Assembly: GCF_016765635.1 (NCBI RefSeq)
Contig: NZ_JAESVD010000002.1
Location: 1 to 64,000 of the forward strand
Direction: 5' to 3'
From: Shewanella schlegeliana
Lineage (GTDB): Bacteria; Pseudomonadota; Gammaproteobacteria; Enterobacterales; Shewanellaceae
DNA length: 64,000 nt
The translations under genes and the position numbers were made by a program. Shown here piece after piece: positions 49,298 to 57,380 of this stretch (position 1 is its first letter; each line of letters opens with the position of its first letter). The notes under the pieces were generated by a model. The model was not told where the DNA came from. It saw nothing but the letters and a program-made list of their open reading frames with translations, and made no database searches.

Positions 49298-50233
49298 TTA
49301 ATCGACTCGGCGTGCCCCTAGACTATCGATTTGGCATATATGAGAGAAGCCTTTACCAGACTCGACATAATTGTTATCCAGCCACTGCTGAGCTCGTTTG
49401 GCGACATCAAGGTTATCGGTGATGCTAAACAGTGTCGGTCCACTGCCGGAGATCCCAGTTGTCAACATGCCTAACTCGGCTAAAGCCATTTTAGCATTTT
49501 GATAATTAGGGATTTCAGCCGCACGATAAGGCTCGGCTAACACATCCTTTAATACCGCAATAGCTAGCTCTGCATCTTGTTTATATGAGGCATGAACGAA
49601 GGCACTTAAGTAACGACCAAAATCAATCGTGGTCTGCTTATCAAATTGGTTTGGCATTAATTGACGCATTCTTGAGGTCGATAACGAAATGCCTGGGTAG
49701 GCCACCACCCAATACCACTGCTGAAAATCAGGGATCGACTCACACACTCGCTGTGACGTATCAAGCATTAACTGCATACCACCTAAGTAACAAGGTGCGA
49801 CATTATCATAGTGAATTGAGCCACTGATCTTACCTTCAAACTCGCCCATTAAACGTAGCAATTCTTGCTCTGAAAACGGCTTATCGAAAAAGTCATTTAA
49901 GGCCGCTAAGGCGGCAACTACTGAGCTCGCACTCGATCCGAGTCCACTGCCCACAGGTAAGTTCTTCTCTAAAGTTAATTTAAGGCCAACATCTTTATCG
50001 AGATGGCCTAAGAAAAACTCTGCACACTGATAAACAATATTCTCTCGCTCATTTTGCGGAAGCTTGCTAGCCCAGTGGCCAGCAAGAACGAGTGACAGTC
50101 CCTGCTCGGCAGACTCAACTTTGACTGTATCGCCAAGCAAACTGCCATCGATAGGAGCCAAGGCGGCACCAAGCAGGTCAAAACCTACGCCGACGTTGCC
50201 CATCGATGCTGGGGCATAAATCGTTACGCTCAT
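49298..50233 (-). CDS. thrB: Homoserine kinase
   Basis: The 311-residue GHMP-family kinase phosphorylates homoserine. The N-terminus reads [19 protein letters not shown], and the ATP loop [17 protein letters not shown] and the C-terminal [10 protein letters not shown] motif are intact. I start at 50233, where the ATG overlaps the thrA stop as ATGA, which couples translation. The longer frame to 50254 lies inside thrA and is not typical. Confidence 0.96.
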   Translation of the reverse strand: MSVTIYAPASMGNVGVGFDLLGAALAPIDGSLLGDTVKVESAEQGLSLVLAGHWASKLPQNERENIVYQCAEFFLGHLDKDVGLKLTLEKNLPVGSGLGSSASSVVAALAALNDFFDKPFSEQELLRLMGEFEGKISGSIHYDNVAPCYLGGMQLMLDTSQRVCESIPDFQQWYWVVAYPGISLSTSRMRQLMPNQFDKQTTIDFGRYLSAFVHASYKQDAELAIAVLKDVLAEPYRAAEIPNYQNAKMALAELGMLTTGISGSGPTLFSITDNLDVAKRAQQWLDNNYVESGKGFSHICQIDSLGARRVD

Positions 50234-52695
50234 ACACCCACCTCTCGAGTCCAATTTAGAGTACGTAATATATCGGCAAATGCACCTGCAGCGGTGACAT
50301 CGGTACCCGCGCCATATCCCCGAAGTACAAATGGGATCGGTTGGTAGTAGCGGCTATAGAAGGCCAGTGCGTTCTCGCCGCCTTTTACGCTATATAGCGG
50401 ATCGCTTGCATCGACTTCGGCAATCTTAACCTTGCAGCCCTCATCATCTATCTGGCCGACATAGCGCAAAACCTTGCCTTGGGCCTTGGCCGCTTCAATA
50501 CGTTGAGCAACAGCAGAGTCTAAAGCCGGAAGGTTGGCCATAAACTGCTCAACATTACCTGAGGCGTCGAATGACTCGGGTAGCACAGACTCCACATGGA
50601 TATCGCTAAGCTCAAGCTCCATCCCTACCTCTCGTGCAAGAATAAGCACCTTACGCGCAACATCCATACCACTTAAGTCATCACGAGGGTCCGGCTCGGT
50701 AAAGCACTTCTCTCTTGCGATAGATGTCGCTTGTGACAGCGTCATCCCCTCATCTAGCATTCCGAAGATATAAGAGAGGCTACCAGACAAGATACCGTTA
50801 AAACGCAGCAACTTATCACCAGCAAATAGTAGTTTCTTTAAGTTATCGATAACTGGCAACCCTGCACCAACGGTTGTTTCGTAGAGGAACTGGCGACGCT
50901 GCTTAAGTGCAGTTTTCCTTAAATCTTGGTAATAGGCCATATCACGAGTGTTAGCCTTCTTATTGGGAGTCACCACGTGTAAACCCGCATTCATCACATC
51001 AAGATACTTATTCGATACCAGTTCACTCGAGGTACAGTCCACCAGCACAGGGTTGAGCAGCTGCTGCTCTTTCGCCCAAACCAACATCCCATCGAGATCC
51101 GCCTCTTGCTCACAATCGGCCAATACGCCCTGCCAGTTGGCTAAATCAATACCCTGAGGATCTAACAGCATCTTTTTAGAGTTAACGATGCCACAAACAC
51201 GGATAGCAATATGTTGCTCTTTTAACATGCTACGTTGCTGCTTTATCTGCTCAAGCAAACCCGCTCCGACGTTGCCGCAGCCAACGAGGAAGACATCTAA
51301 ATAGTGCTGCACATCGAAAAAAGACTGATGACAGGCAGAGATTGCATGTTTCGTTTTACGCTGCTCAACCACAGCTGAGATTGAACGCTCAGAAGAGCCC
51401 TGGGCGATCGCAACGATATTAACCGTTGCCTGAGCAAGTGCTTGGAAGAATTTAGCCGCCACACCTTTGTGGGTGCGCATACCATCGCCGATTAGCGATA
51501 CAATCGCTAAATCGTGACGCATCTCAATCGGCTCTAAAATGTCACTTTTAAGTTCAAGCTCAAACTCCTGCTCTAAAGCAAACTTAGCTTTAATCGCATC
51601 TTCAGTGGCAACACAGAAACTGATGCTGTATTCAGAGGAGCTTTGGGTGATTAAGGATACAGATACGCCTGAGCGGGAGATTGCGCCAAGTGTGCGGCTG
51701 GCCATGCCGACCATCCCTTTCATACCCGGACCTGACACGTCAAACATTGTTTGATCGTCTAGGTTAGAAATCGCTTTTACATTGAGCCCTGTCTCATCGG
51801 GTTTGTCCGACACCAGTGTACCCACAGCTTGTGGATTGAAGGTATTACGGATATAGCAAGGAATATGATACTGCGCGATAGGTGCTACCGTTTTAGGATG
51901 TAGAACCTTGGCCCCAAAGTAGGAGACCTCCATCGCTTCTTGATAGCTTAACTGTGATAAGAGTTTCGCATCAGCTACGACTCTTGGATCTGTATTATAG
52001 ACACCATCAACATCGGTCCAGATCTCACAGCAACTTGCGCCGATACAAGCCGACAATACCGCAGCCGAATAATCAGAACCATTGCGCCCAAGTGTCACAA
52101 CATTGCCTTGAGCATCCCCAGCGGTAAATCCAGGCATCACCCAAACATCTGCAACAGTTAAATCTAAGGCATTAAAACGAAGTTTACTCGCTTCAATATC
52201 GACTGCTGATTCAAGACGCGGACCATAGCCAACTAGCAAAGACTCTGGAAGTAGCAGGTTAGCGCTATGGCTAAAGGATTTAATCACCTCAACCATTAGC
52301 GCAGATGACAACTTTTCACCGCCGACTAAGATCTGCGCTTCAACGCTTTCAGGGCATTCACCAAGTAAGCTCATCCCTTCTAATTTACTCTGCCAAAAAC
52401 TGAGTTGTAGCTTAAGCTTCTCAGCCAAAGTCGCATTTTGCTCGGCGTTTAAACTTGCTCCTGCTGCGCCGTACAGATCATTAAATACTTTTTCTACCTT
52501 AGCTAGCACAGCGCGATAATCACCACCATTAATGGCAACTTCAACCATCTCAATAAGACCATTGGTTACCGTAGCTGGCGCGGATAGAACTACTGCTGTT
52601 GGCTCAGAATTAGCAGAGTCATTAACAATCTCTGCAGCCCCTTTAAAACGCTGCCAATTAGCTAGCGAGGTACCGCCAAACTTCATAACTTTCAT
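50230..52695 (-). CDS. thrA: Bifunctional aspartokinase I / homoserine dehydrogenase I
   Basis: The 821-residue enzyme has an N-terminal aspartokinase ([17 protein letters not shown]), two regulatory ACT repeats in the middle ([26 protein letters not shown]) and a C-terminal homoserine dehydrogenase with the NAD(P) loop [14 protein letters not shown] and GTLSYIFG-like [13 protein letters not shown]. It catalyses the first and third steps from aspartate to threonine and is presumably inhibited by threonine. AAGGAG lies 5 bases before the chosen ATG. The attenuator terminator sits 30 bp upstream. Confidence 0.97.
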   Translation of the reverse strand: MKVMKFGGTSLANWQRFKGAAEIVNDSANSEPTAVVLSAPATVTNGLIEMVEVAINGGDYRAVLAKVEKVFNDLYGAAGASLNAEQNATLAEKLKLQLSFWQSKLEGMSLLGECPESVEAQILVGGEKLSSALMVEVIKSFSHSANLLLPESLLVGYGPRLESAVDIEASKLRFNALDLTVADVWVMPGFTAGDAQGNVVTLGRNGSDYSAAVLSACIGASCCEIWTDVDGVYNTDPRVVADAKLLSQLSYQEAMEVSYFGAKVLHPKTVAPIAQYHIPCYIRNTFNPQAVGTLVSDKPDETGLNVKAISNLDDQTMFDVSGPGMKGMVGMASRTLGAISRSGVSVSLITQSSSEYSISFCVATEDAIKAKFALEQEFELELKSDILEPIEMRHDLAIVSLIGDGMRTHKGVAAKFFQALAQATVNIVAIAQGSSERSISAVVEQRKTKHAISACHQSFFDVQHYLDVFLVGCGNVGAGLLEQIKQQRSMLKEQHIAIRVCGIVNSKKMLLDPQGIDLANWQGVLADCEQEADLDGMLVWAKEQQLLNPVLVDCTSSELVSNKYLDVMNAGLHVVTPNKKANTRDMAYYQDLRKTALKQRRQFLYETTVGAGLPVIDNLKKLLFAGDKLLRFNGILSGSLSYIFGMLDEGMTLSQATSIAREKCFTEPDPRDDLSGMDVARKVLILAREVGMELELSDIHVESVLPESFDASGNVEQFMANLPALDSAVAQRIEAAKAQGKVLRYVGQIDDEGCKVKIAEVDASDPLYSVKGGENALAFYSRYYQPIPFVLRGYGAGTDVTAAGAFADILRTLNWTREVGV

Positions 52696-52725
52696 CAAAA
52701 CTCCTTTTGCCGCGCCACCCAAGAA

Positions 52726-52800
52726 ACAAAAAAGCCCGCTCCTTTAGGGGGAGCGGGCTTGATATTTTACTTATATCAGGTTGTGCTTAGCCCGCCCCCA
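52726..52800 (-). promoter_or_regulatory. thr operon attenuator (terminator plus antiterminator)
   Basis: The terminator stem AAGCCCGCTCC/GGAGCGGGCTT (52732-52760) is followed on the minus strand by TTTTTTG. The end of thrL contains GGGGGCGGGCT (52790-52800 region), which can pair with the 5' arm AGCCCGCTCCCCC. A ribosome stalled at the Thr/Ile codons leaves that segment free to form the antiterminator; a ribosome reaching the stop codon covers it and the terminator forms. Confidence 0.9.
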
Positions 52801-52840
52801 CGTTGGTAATCGTGGTGGTTGTAATAATGGTGGTGTTCAT
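52787..52840 (-). CDS. thrL: thr operon leader peptide
   Basis: A 17-residue peptide, MNTTIITTTTITNVGAG, contains seven threonine and three isoleucine codons, the two amino acids that control the thr operon in enterics. It is too short for ordinary gene calling. Its last codons double as the antiterminator segment. No clear Shine-Dalgarno sequence precedes the ATG; another in-frame ATG lies at 52858 and would add six residues (MFSHVL). Confidence 0.9.
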   Translation of the reverse strand: MNTTIITTTTITNVGAG

Positions 52841-52858
52841 TAAAACGTGGCTAAACAT

Positions 52859-53408
52859 AAAAATTCGTTATTATCCAATTGGATTAATTTGTGTTCTAAC
52901 AGAATTGCCTTTTTCAGCAGTAAGTGTCAACCCCTAATTACAAGTTTCTTGCGATTAGTAACCCTAGAAGCTAAATATAGAAGAAAACCCTCATAAATAT
53001 TCGTTTACAATCTCCCATGGTAGACGCTGCGTTTAATAAACTATTACGCTTACGTAAAAGCAAACAGCAAGCAAAGCTGTAACTAATTAATATAAATACA
53101 ATAAATAAACCTACCATCAACGCAAGACCAATAAAGTTAGTATCAACTCAGCTAGAGCAATAATACCTATCAAAAGGAGGCTATTAACAAATTAATCTGA
53201 GTCTACTACCGAAATAAACTTAAAGTTCAGCGTTAGATAAATTGCGACTAATCGATAAAAAAATCATACATCTCAGATCAAGACCGCTCAGGCAGACTCT
53301 ATTTCCTGACAATAAAAGATGTGGTTTAGGTAGCAGAAGTGCATTCACCCTATCGCAAATCCCTTTAAAGCAGGCTAGAATGCGCGCAAATTTCCGATTG
53401 GAGCCAAT
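52859..53408. other. Divergent region between thrL and slyD
   Basis: No gene is supported. On the minus strand a consensus -35 TTGACA (52925-52930) with a weak -10 (CAATTC or AATTCT, 52901-52907) is the likely thr promoter. The remainder up to slyD is AT-rich and shows no further structure that I can see; a 74-codon frame at 53220-53444 looks spurious. Confidence 0.45.
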
Positions 53409-54029
53409 ATGAAAATCACCGAAAAATGTGCTGTTAGCATCCATTACCGATTATCAGATGCGAAAGGTCAGCTTGTAGAAAGTTCTTTTGAAGGCGAGCC
53501 AATGATCTATCTGCATGGTGCAGAAAATATGATCCCTGGCTTAGAGGCTGCACTTGAAGGCAAGGCACAGGGTGACATCCTTGATGTAACTGTTGATGCA
53601 GAGCAAGGGTACGGCCCATATCATGACGGTCTTCGCCAAGAAGTTCCATTGTCAGCATTTGGCGACATCGAAGACATCGTTCCAGGTATGCGCTTTATTG
53701 CAGAAACTGAAATGGGTCAGCGCCCAGTACAAGTTACTGAAGTGAAGGACGACGTAGTCGTTGTTGACGGCAACCACCCACTTGCAGGTCAGTCATTAGT
53801 CTTCAACGTTGAAGTACTTGAAGTCCGTGCAGCAACTGAAGAAGAGATCGCTCACGGTCATATTCACGCACATGGCGGTGGATGTGGTGGCCATGGACAC
53901 TCTCATGAAGGTGGCTGCTGTGGCGGCGACCATGATCACGGACACGAAGGCGGATGCTGCAGTGACGATGAAACAAAAGAAGCTAAAGAAGGTTGTGACG
54001 GTAACGGCGGCTGTGGTTGCAGACACTAA
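53409..54029 (+). CDS. slyD: FKBP-type peptidyl-prolyl isomerase SlyD, metal-binding
   Basis: The 206-residue protein has an FKBP isomerase domain with an inserted chaperone flap (about residues 1-145; VDGNHPLAGQSL is conserved) and a long tail rich in His and Cys (HGHIHAHGGGCGGHGH, two EGGCC blocks, CGCRH). The tail binds nickel and other metals; in E. coli SlyD delivers nickel to hydrogenase maturation. Starting from the N-terminus MKITEKCAVSIHYRL, length and order match SlyD. It is monocistronic with a terminator. Confidence 0.95.
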   Translation: MKITEKCAVSIHYRLSDAKGQLVESSFEGEPMIYLHGAENMIPGLEAALEGKAQGDILDVTVDAEQGYGPYHDGLRQEVPLSAFGDIEDIVPGMRFIAETEMGQRPVQVTEVKDDVVVVDGNHPLAGQSLVFNVEVLEVRAATEEEIAHGHIHAHGGGCGGHGHSHEGGCCGGDHDHGHEGGCCSDDETKEAKEGCDGNGGCGCRH

Positions 54030-54056
54030 ATCCTTCTAGTTCTTTAGAATGAATTT

Positions 54057-54095
54057 AAGCCCGTTTCACTGATTTAAGTGAAGCGGGCTTTTTTA
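54057..54095 (+). terminator. slyD terminator
   Basis: AAGCCCGTTTCACT pairs with AGTGAAGCGGGCTT (one wobble) and is followed by TTTTTT. Confidence 0.9.
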
Positions 54096-54161
54096 TGGTC
54101 TACACTGCCTAAATTGGACAATGGAATTGCTCAGAAAAATCTTTTTGCAAAGGAACTGCAA

Positions 54162-54563
54162 ATGTTATCAAGACCCGTTTATGAAGCCCTCCCCTACACT
54201 TATATAGCTCTAGGTAGCGTTAGCTTGATGATGCTGGAGCAAACTTATGCCCAACTCTTCGCAGCACTGCTATTTCTATTGGGGAGTCGTGTCGATGTAC
54301 TGCGCTCTAGTAATCGCCGTACTGACTCTAAGAAACGTAGAAGAAAGGGCAAACTGCCCACCTTCATCTACGAGCACACCCCATACCTGTACCTACTAAC
54401 CGCATTAGTACTACTGAAACTAGACTCGAAACTAGCGCCTGTGTTTAGTATTGCGTTAATAAGTTATGCACTCTATATCTTTGCGAGGCGCACAATGAAC
54501 CGCAAACATAAAACCGTCACTTTGCAACGACTAGAAGATATCGGTAACACCCATCGTCGATAG
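54162..54563 (+). CDS. Small inner-membrane protein of unknown function
   Basis: I do not recognise a family. About 133 residues with hydrophobic segments near residues 14-30, 31-45, 80-95 and 97-110, split by a very basic stretch (SSNRRTDSKKRRRKGK) likely on the cytoplasmic side, and a basic C-terminus. I start at 54162 because AAAGGAAC lies just upstream; an open frame begins at 54078 but overlaps the slyD terminator. It is convergent with trpR. Confidence 0.55.
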   Translation: MLSRPVYEALPYTYIALGSVSLMMLEQTYAQLFAALLFLLGSRVDVLRSSNRRTDSKKRRRKGKLPTFIYEHTPYLYLLTALVLLKLDSKLAPVFSIALISYALYIFARRTMNRKHKTVTLQRLEDIGNTHRR

Positions 54564-54616
54564 CTGATAGCGACTAAAGGCAGCAACAATCCTAGTAGAG
54601 CCAAGCTGTTGAGCGT

Positions 54617-54892
54617 CTATAAAATTAACCGCTGAATATTGTCTCTTTGCTGCAAACTCATATGCTTAAGATAATTAGAGCAGCGAGTTATGGTGGCAAT
54701 ACTTATTTGGTATTCTTGAGCGATTTGGCGCTGACTCATTTCGCCTTGTAATAATGTTTGAAAAACCTTTAATCGCCCCGCCACGGCACTACGCTCTTCC
54801 TCTGTAAGTAACAACTCGAACAATACGATTAAATTCTGTAGATCTTGCTGCAATAAGATTTTTTCTAAAACCGAATCCCACTCTGCTCGCAT
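54617..54892 (-). CDS. trpR: Trp operon repressor
   Basis: The 91-residue TrpR protein represses tryptophan genes when bound to tryptophan. The helix-turn-helix MSQRQIAQEYQISIATITRCSNYL and the dimerisation region FELLLTEEERSAVAGRL are conserved. It is slightly shorter than E. coli TrpR. GGGAG precedes the ATG. A TrpR-like CTAG palindrome lies 55 bp upstream, compatible with autoregulation. Confidence 0.92.
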   Translation of the reverse strand: MRAEWDSVLEKILLQQDLQNLIVLFELLLTEEERSAVAGRLKVFQTLLQGEMSQRQIAQEYQISIATITRCSNYLKHMSLQQRDNIQRLIL

Positions 54893-54946
54893 TTAAACTC
54901 CCATTTACAAACATAATTTATAACTATGTTTCATACCAATAATCAC

Positions 54947-54956
54947 GTACTAGTAC
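54947..54956. promoter_or_regulatory. Possible TrpR operator half-site
   Basis: GTACTAGTAC is a perfect palindrome containing the ACTAGT core of TrpR operators. Only one such core is visible where strong operators have two, so it is a candidate only. It lies 55 bp upstream of trpR. Confidence 0.4.
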
Positions 54957-55154
54957 ATCACTACAGGGAGTGTAGCAAGAATCTGCCCCGTATACACTGT
55001 GCCACATCCATTAGCGTTAGCTGAATTTAGTAGATAAAAGAGTCATTTGTAACTAAGCGTAACTAAAGTAAAAAACGATTGGATTCAGCTGAATAATTCT
55101 GGCTACAATGAGCCGGTTAAGTTCACAAAACATAATAAAAACGTGAGATTCGAT

Positions 55155-55616
55155 ATGAAAAAAACACTAATAATGAGCATTAGCGCACTACTTGCAACAG
55201 CAACACTGGCAACCAGCGTGCAGGCTAATAACTTTAAAGAAGCTGAAGATGCCATCCACTACCGTCAATCAGCTTTTAGCTTGATTGCTTACAACTTTGG
55301 CGATATGGGGGCGATGCTAAAAGGCAAAAAAGAATACAATGCTGACGTTTTTGCTAAACGCGCTGAAAATGTTGCCGCACTATCAAAGCTGCCTCTAGAA
55401 GGTTTTGTAGCAGGCTCTGAAAAGGGGGATACCGAAGCACTAGCAAAAATCTGGAGCGATAAAGCCGACTTTGACGCCAAGATGAAAACCTTCCAAGAAA
55501 ATGCAGCCATCCTGGCAGTCGCAGCAAGTAAAGGCGATAAGAAAGAAATCAAGAAAGCCTTTGGTAACACAGGGAAAAGCTGTAAAGGCTGCCATGACAT
55601 TTACAAGAAAGATTAA
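55155..55616 (+). CDS. Periplasmic cytochrome c'
   Basis: The 153-residue protein has a signal peptide (MKKTLIMSISALLATATLATSVQA), a four-helix-bundle body beginning with EAEDAIHYRQSAFSLIAYNFGDMGAM, and a single C-terminal haem site CKGCH. This pattern defines class II cytochromes c', which bind nitric oxide or pass electrons. The start is taken at MKKTL; an ATG-less extension of four codons (MRFD) is possible. A cytochrome b561-like gene converges on it, and the two are probably partners. Confidence 0.9.
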   Translation: MKKTLIMSISALLATATLATSVQANNFKEAEDAIHYRQSAFSLIAYNFGDMGAMLKGKKEYNADVFAKRAENVAALSKLPLEGFVAGSEKGDTEALAKIWSDKADFDAKMKTFQENAAILAVAASKGDKKEIKKAFGNTGKSCKGCHDIYKKD

Positions 55617-55633
55617 GTCTAACTTATCTTGAA

Positions 55634-55666
55634 ATAAAAAAGCCTGTTCATTAACAGGCTTTTTTA
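55634..55666. terminator. Terminator between cytochrome c' and cytochrome b genes
   Basis: AAAAAAGCCTGTT pairs with AACAGGCTTTTTT around a short CATT loop. It follows the cytochrome c' stop by 20 bp, and the symmetrical tracts could serve both convergent genes. Confidence 0.9.
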
Positions 55667-55705
55667 TTGGCTCATTTATTGGCTCACCAATTATGCTAAA
55701 ACGCA

Positions 55706-56398
55706 CTAGAGCATATTAATCACCGGCCACATAAAATAATTGATCACTAACGCGCCAATAATCATAACTAAGACCACAGCTCTTAGTAGTGATACAAAAG
55801 TAAGTTCTGAGGTATTACTCTCTTCAAGCTTCGATGCGGGCAACGACTTATAGCCACTAAACATCGCAGCTAGAATCCTATCGCCTTTAATCGTATGCAC
55901 CCCAACAGCAAGCACATGCACAGCAGCTAGCAGTAAGATAAGATCAAAGTTCTTTTTATGCAGCCAAGTCAACCAACTCGCTGTATCAGAGCTGACTAAG
56001 GGATAAAGTGGTCCTTCTGTGAAAATCTCATCGGTTGCAAATAACCCCGTTATAAGCTGAACACAAATCAGAGTAATAAGCGTGATCACCATATAACCTC
56101 CAACCGGATTATGACCAATTGAAGCAGAGATCCCTTCACGCCGAGTTTTTTCTAGATAAGCGATCACTGTTTTAGGGGAGTGAACAAAATGACTGAAGCG
56201 CGATGTGTCGCTACCTATAATCCCCCAGATAAGCCTCACCCCGATCAACACCATCAAGCCATAGGCTAAAATTTGATGCCACTCCATCTCCCCCGCATCA
56301 GCAGTCCACCATAGTCCACCGAGTAAGCACAGCATCCCCCAATGAAAAATCCTTGTCGGTATATCCCAGACTCTAATCTTGACTAAACTTTGTTCCAT
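55706..56398 (-). CDS. Cytochrome b561-type di-haem membrane protein
   Basis: About 230 residues with five hydrophobic spans. The opening VKIRVWDIPTRIFHWGMLCLL, the DTSRFSHFV segment and HAVHVLAVGVHTIKG-like histidine pairs fit the bacterial cytochrome b561/Ni-Fe-hydrogenase b-subunit superfamily. Such proteins pass electrons from quinol to periplasmic c-type haems. I start at 56398 (MEQSLVKIR). Its convergent neighbour is a cytochrome c', a pairing I associate with Shewanella. Confidence 0.85.
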   Translation of the reverse strand: MEQSLVKIRVWDIPTRIFHWGMLCLLGGLWWTADAGEMEWHQILAYGLMVLIGVRLIWGIIGSDTSRFSHFVHSPKTVIAYLEKTRREGISASIGHNPVGGYMVITLITLICVQLITGLFATDEIFTEGPLYPLVSSDTASWLTWLHKKNFDLILLLAAVHVLAVGVHTIKGDRILAAMFSGYKSLPASKLEESNTSELTFVSLLRAVVLVMIIGALVINYFMWPVINML

Positions 56399-56633
56399 TA
56401 TCAGCCACTCTCTAAAAATAATTAGTTTCAAGTGCCATTATAAAGTGGGAATTATGTGAGTGCTATGGGGTTATTTAGACTAATAATTTTGCCATTAACG
56501 CTAAATAAGGGAGGACTTATCCAATCCAATATGACTTGGTTTTTTGTTGTTTACAAGGAAATTAGGTCAATTATTGGCTATATTTGTCTAAGTGATCAAA
56601 TAAAAGACGAACAGTATTAAATAGCCCTTTAAA

Positions 56634-56675
56634 CGTGATTTAGATCACGACTTTCGTGTCATAGGTTGGTAATCT
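56634..56675 (+). promoter_or_regulatory. Class II CRP promoter of raiA
   Basis: CGTGATTTAGATCACG (56634-56649) is an almost ideal CRP palindrome. A -10 TAATCT is at 56670-56675, placing the start near 56683 and the CRP centre at about -41.5, the exact class II position. Confidence 0.75.
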
Positions 56676-56706
56676 GAACTCAAGGAAACAACAAAAGGTT
56701 CGACAT

Positions 56707-57069
56707 ATGATAAAGATTACTAGCAAGCATTTCGAAGTTACTGAATCTATTCGCGAACGTATTGAGGCCAGATTAGACAAATTAGCAAGACACGATGTGC
56801 AGCTAATTAATCCACATATTATTATTCTACAGGAGAAGCAAGGTTTTAAGATTGAAGCTTCTGTGGGCATACCAAGTGCCAAATTATTTGCCCAGGCGAA
56901 ACACGACGACCTTTACGCAGCAATTAATGCAATGGGACAAAAGCTGGAGAAACAGCTCAATCGCCTGACTCATAAACCAGAAAGTCAACGTCACGCAACA
57001 CTTAAAATAGAAGATGATGCCATTGATGACGACTTTGATGACGACTTAGAGGAGGAATTTGCAGCTTGA
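56707..57069 (+). CDS. raiA: Ribosome-associated inhibitor RaiA (HPF/YfiA family)
   Basis: The 120-residue protein has the short HPF fold (MIKITSKHFEVTESIRERIEARLDKL, NPHIIILQEKQGFKIEAS, DDLYAAINAMGQKLEKQLNRL) and an acidic tail (DDDFDDDLEEEF) that is longer than in E. coli YfiA. It binds the 30S subunit in stationary phase or cold and blocks translation. Placement just upstream of pheL-pheA matches enteric bacteria. The CRP site upstream predicts induction on carbon limitation. Confidence 0.92.
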   Translation: MIKITSKHFEVTESIRERIEARLDKLARHDVQLINPHIIILQEKQGFKIEASVGIPSAKLFAQAKHDDLYAAINAMGQKLEKQLNRLTHKPESQRHATLKIEDDAIDDDFDDDLEEEFAA

Positions 57070-57090
57070 TATCATTGTTATGTTTTAATG

Positions 57091-57119
57091 CAAAGCGCAC
57101 CTTAGGGTGCGCTTTTTTA
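57091..57119 (+). terminator. raiA terminator
   Basis: AAAGCGCACC pairs with GGTGCGCTTT around a TTAG loop and is followed by TTT, 23 bp after the raiA stop. It separates raiA from the phe leader. Confidence 0.92.
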
Positions 57120-57149
57120 TGTAAAAAACTCAATTAAACCAAGTTTTGA

Positions 57150-57178
57150 TTGACACACCTCCTCCACCCCTTTAGTTT
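57150..57178 (+). promoter_or_regulatory. Probable pheL-pheA promoter
   Basis: A consensus -35 TTGACA (57150-57155) and a -10 TAGTTT (57173-57178) are 17 bp apart. The predicted start falls at about 57185-57187, essentially on the pheL ATG. Confidence 0.55.
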
Positions 57179-57185
57179 TAAATCC

Positions 57186-57260
57186 ATGAACAAAATCCAT
57201 ACTGCTTTTTTTACTTTCTTTTTTATGCCCCCCACCCACGGAGGCGGAATTTTGGTGTAA
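57186..57260 (+). CDS. pheL: pheA leader peptide
   Basis: The 24-residue peptide MNKIHTAFFTFFFMPPTHGGG (then ILV) contains five phenylalanine codons in a six-codon window, the control signal of phenylalanine attenuation. It precedes a terminator hairpin and pheA. The preceding bases are pyrimidine-rich with no Shine-Dalgarno sequence. It is longer than E. coli PheL (15 residues), and its distal codons overlap the antiterminator arm. Confidence 0.88.
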   Translation: MNKIHTAFFTFFFMPPTHGGGILV

Positions 57261-57308
57261 AAACGAAAGTGAAAATTCCAAAGCCTCCCACACGGGAGGC
57301 TTTTTTAT
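57240..57308 (+). promoter_or_regulatory. pheA attenuator (terminator plus antiterminator)
   Basis: The terminator stem AAGCCTCCC/GGGAGGCTT (57281-57302) is followed by TTTTTT. Upstream GGAGGC and GGAATTTT (57240-57253), within pheL, can pair with AAAATTCC (57272-57279) and GCCTCC, giving an exclusive antiterminator. Ribosome stalling at the Phe codons would favour readthrough into pheA. Confidence 0.9.
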
Positions 57309-57380
57309 ATCAGCAAAGATAAGCATATATAGGTTTATCATTATGGGTATTAGAGAGCATAATTAGATTCAGAGGCTAAG

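Noticed and set aside
53220..53444. 74-codon frame upstream of slyD
   Set aside because: Antisense to the slyD start, with no ribosome site or family resemblance; likely chance.
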